7,805 bases of DNA, from assembly GCA_964449985.1 (NCBI GenBank), contig CAYVCG010000080.1:1-7805 (forward strand), written 5' to 3'. A model generated the notes under the pieces. It was not told where the DNA came from and did no database searches. It saw nothing but the letters and a program-made list of their open reading frames with translations. This stretch comes from CAYVCG01 sp964449985 (GTDB taxonomy: Bacteria; Bacillota; Clostridia; Lachnospirales; WRAX01). The position numbers and the translations under genes are program-made. How positions within the stretch are numbered: position 1 is the first letter of the stretch; each line of letters begins with the position of its first letter. Below are positions 6,146-7,805 of this stretch, piece by piece.

Positions 6146-7307
6146 AATATTAATTGTTGACACAAACGAGCGGAGCGCAGAACTCATTGCTAAACACTTA
6201 TCAAGAAACGGTTATGATGTAGTTATTATGCACAATGCAAAGGGGATTTTTGTAAATCTGAAATTTTCAAAGCCAGATTTGATTGTTTTGGATTGCGAGC
6301 TTGGAACAGAAAGCGGTTTTGATGTTTGTAGAAAGATTAAGTCCAATGAGGATGTTAAATACATTCCCATTTTAATGATAGGTTCTAACGAATCGGCAAA
6401 TGCTTTAACCAGATCATTGGAATCCGGGTCAGACGATTATATGCCAAAATCCTTTGATGCAAACATTGTTTTATCAAAGGTTAAATCTTTAATCAGAATA
6501 AAACATTTAAGTGATGAGCTTAAAAATAAATATACAGAACTTGAAGAAAAAAACAAGATGATTGAGATGCAACTTGAAATGGCTATGCAGGTGCAGCGTT
6601 CGCTTATTAAAGAAATGCAGATAAAACATAATCATGTTGAATTTGTTACTAAATATCTTCCAGCGCTTGATATTGGAGGAGATTTTTATGATATTGTAAA
6701 GCTCAATGACGATATTATTTCCGTTGTTATTGGCGATGTTTCTGGGCATGGTATTTCTGCTGCTCTTTTAACATTGATGCTTAGTATGATGATTCGAAAT
6801 TTTGCTCCTAGATATTATAATCCTGCGCAATTTTTATTTCATATGAATAATGAGCTTTATAAGACGTTTGAAGGCAGCGATGTGAGTATGTATGCCTGTA
6901 TGTTTTATGCTGTTATTGATACAAAAAAGAAGAGGATATACTATAGCAATGCCGGACAAGTATTTCCTTTTATCGTCAAAACAAATAGCCTTACAATAGG
7001 GGAACTGGATGCGACAGGTACGCCTATTGGGATGATAGAAGACGCTGTTTATGAATACAAAACTCAGCTGTTTGAAGATGATGATATCTTGCTATTTTAT
7101 ACAGACGGGTTAGCCGATAATTTTTATAAAGATAACGAAGAAGAATTTTATATGAGAACGGAAAATATGCTCCTTGACATGTGTATTGATGCTACTCCCG
7201 ATATAATTGCTAATTCATTGGTTAGCGCTTTTTGCAGCTTTGATTTAGAAAATGCAAATTTGAAATATGCTATGGATGACGTCAGCCTTATTGTTTGCAA
7301 GATGTAA
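6138..7307 (+). CDS. Response regulator fused to PP2C (SpoIIE-type) phosphatase, RsbU/RsbP-like
   Basis: A 389-residue two-domain protein expected to dephosphorylate phospho-STAS antagonists. The receiver domain (1-118) has the phospho-acceptor Asp52 (LIVLDCEL) and Lys104 (DDYMPKSF), but only one of the two usual acidic residues (Asp8, followed by Thr9), and the switch Thr/Ser position appears to be Gly82 in ILMIGS. A charged, probably coiled-coil linker (about 122-160) ends in MAMQVQRSLI, the helix that couples input to phosphatase in this family. The PP2C domain (about 165-389) has its metal ligands: GGDFYD (180-185), GDVSGHG (199-205, Asp200), YTDGL (321-325, Asp323) and DDVSL (380-384, Asp381). 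The start is ATG 6138 overlapping the kinase stop, with AAGGTG eight bases upstream; a TTG just before it is less likely. No histidine kinase is nearby, so the input signal is unknown. Confidence 0.93.
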   Translation: MNKILIVDTNERSAELIAKHLSRNGYDVVIMHNAKGIFVNLKFSKPDLIVLDCELGTESGFDVCRKIKSNEDVKYIPILMIGSNESANALTRSLESGSDDYMPKSFDANIVLSKVKSLIRIKHLSDELKNKYTELEEKNKMIEMQLEMAMQVQRSLIKEMQIKHNHVEFVTKYLPALDIGGDFYDIVKLNDDIISVVIGDVSGHGISAALLTLMLSMMIRNFAPRYYNPAQFLFHMNNELYKTFEGSDVSMYACMFYAVIDTKKKRIYYSNAGQVFPFIVKTNSLTIGELDATGTPIGMIEDAVYEYKTQLFEDDDILLFYTDGLADNFYKDNEEEFYMRTENMLLDMCIDATPDIIANSLVSAFCSFDLENANLKYAMDDVSLIVCKM

Positions 7308-7308
7308 T

Positions 7309-7339
7309 GCTGGCTTTTAAATCTTAAATGGCTGAATCA
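7309..7339 (+). promoter_or_regulatory. Possible sigma-H type promoter upstream of spoIIAA
   Basis: GCTGGCTTT (7309-7317), a 13-base gap, then GCTGAATCA (7331-7339). The -10 matches the RNNGAATWW sigma-H pattern at all but one position; the -35 matches RNAGGAWWW less well. In Bacillus, spoIIA is read by sigma-H with Spo0A, so this placement makes sense, but I see no convincing Spo0A box and the call is tentative. No strong terminator separates the phosphatase gene from spoIIAA, so read-through is possible. Confidence 0.3.
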
Positions 7340-7430
7340 GAGGTGATTAAACTTTTTTTAATTAAGTGTTGATTTTTTTCCATTTATTGGGTATCATTAA
7401 TTAGACAAATTTCCAATATCTGTAATAATG

Positions 7431-7437
7431 AAGGGAG
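7431..7437 (+). promoter_or_regulatory. Ribosome binding site that fixes the spoIIAA start
   Basis: AAGGGAG with eight bases before the ATG at 7446. An in-frame ATG at 7428 lies upstream of and abutting this site, so it would have to initiate without it; 7446 also matches the usual SpoIIAA N-terminus length. Confidence 0.8.
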
Positions 7438-7445
7438 ATTATTTA

Positions 7446-7781
7446 ATGGATATACAAATGAATGAGAAAAACAAGAACCTGGTTGTAGAAATGACTGGCG
7501 AGATTGACCACCATTATACATCAGAATATAAAGACCTTATTGACAAAACATTCGGCCGATTAAACTGCAAAAATATTATTTTTGATTTTAATGGAGTAAG
7601 CTTTATGGATTCGTCAGGTATTGGCATGATAATCGGAAGGTATAGAAATCTTAGCGCCACAGGCGGCAAAGTCGCTGCGGCGGGCATAAACAATGATTTA
7701 AAGAGAATATTCGAAATTTCAGGTTTGAAAAAGATTATTCCATGCTTTGATGATGTTAATGAAGCATTGAATTGTATATAA
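7446..7781 (+). CDS. spoIIAA: Anti-sigma-F factor antagonist SpoIIAA
   Basis: Forespore switch protein: dephosphorylated SpoIIAA binds SpoIIAB and frees sigma-F. The 111-residue product closely follows the B. subtilis protein: TGEIDHH (17-23), the acceptor loop VSFMDSSGIGMIIGRY (51-66) with Ser56 at the phosphorylation site, and later GINNDLKRIFEISGLKKII (85-103). This is much nearer to SpoIIAA than the STAS protein encoded at 4849. The start at 7446 is set by AAGGGAG eight bases upstream. A 138-base gap separates it from the phosphatase gene, room for the expected sporulation promoter. The next gene starts 15 bases downstream. Its presence marks the organism as an endospore former, or a descendant of one. 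The neighbouring PP2C phosphatase could conceivably act on it, though SpoIIE is the known phosphatase for this role. Confidence 0.92.
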   Translation: MDIQMNEKNKNLVVEMTGEIDHHYTSEYKDLIDKTFGRLNCKNIIFDFNGVSFMDSSGIGMIIGRYRNLSATGGKVAAAGINNDLKRIFEISGLKKIIPCFDDVNEALNCI

Positions 7782-7795
7782 GGGGGCTTTATTTT

Positions 7796-7805
7796 ATGGG
7801 TTATG
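7796..7805 (+). CDS. Start of next gene, probably spoIIAB; cut off by window edge
   Basis: Only ATG GGT TAT G is visible. The AGGGGG at 7781-7786, nine bases before the ATG, is a good ribosome site, and the 15-base gap to spoIIAA implies the same operon. In spore formers the gene after spoIIAA is spoIIAB (anti-sigma-F kinase), followed by sigF. That identity rests on gene order alone. Confidence 0.5.

Noticed and set aside
6507..6749. Minus-strand 80-codon open frame inside the PP2C gene
   Set aside because: Asn/Ile/His/Phe-rich shadow of the coiled-coil linker coding region.
7406..7429. TAGACA ... AATAAT as a sigma-A promoter for spoIIAA
   Set aside because: The start site would fall in or past the ribosome binding site.

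Overview
The window looks like a piece of a low-GC, spore-forming Firmicute, most likely a member of the Clostridia. Three things point that way: AT-rich intergenic DNA with strong AAGGAG-type ribosome binding sites, a dnaB/rplI/gdpP/MazG-like gene order of clostridial type, and a clear sporulation gene (spoIIAA) at the right end. I cannot place it to family from sequence alone.

Left half (1-4668), all on the minus strand. Reading in the direction of transcription, a single-gene pheA unit (prephenate dehydratase) comes first and ends in a weak hairpin plus T-run. After a 216-base AT-rich gap with a good sigma-A promoter comes a housekeeping operon: a small MazG-like protein, a GdpP-type DHH c-di-AMP phosphodiesterase, ribosomal protein L9, and the replicative helicase DnaB, which runs off the left edge. 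The GdpP ORF can be read from 3310, but a perfect Shine-Dalgarno sequence places the start at 3262. The protein has the PAS, degenerate GGDEF, DHH and DHHA1 parts but lacks the usual N-terminal membrane helices.

Right half (4849-7805), all on the plus strand. This is a dense cluster of partner-switching genes (STAS antagonists, GHKL anti-sigma kinases, PP2C phosphatase). The first pair is a STAS protein with its phospho-acceptor serine, overlapping an RsbW-like protein whose ATP-binding N, G1 and G2 boxes have all been lost. A strong intrinsic terminator follows. The second pair is an intact RsbW-like kinase overlapping a response-regulator/PP2C phosphatase. Last comes spoIIAA with its own leader, followed by the first codons of another gene, by position probably spoIIAB. 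No sigma factor gene is visible next to the first three signalling modules.

The two halves diverge across a 180-base AT-rich region (4669-4848) holding candidate back-to-back promoters and a 7-bp inverted repeat. The part most worth attention is the partner-switching cluster: a pseudo-kinase anti-sigma-like protein beside an active kinase/phosphatase pair, immediately upstream of the sigma-F control operon. The wiring (which STAS each enzyme acts on) cannot be read from the sequence.
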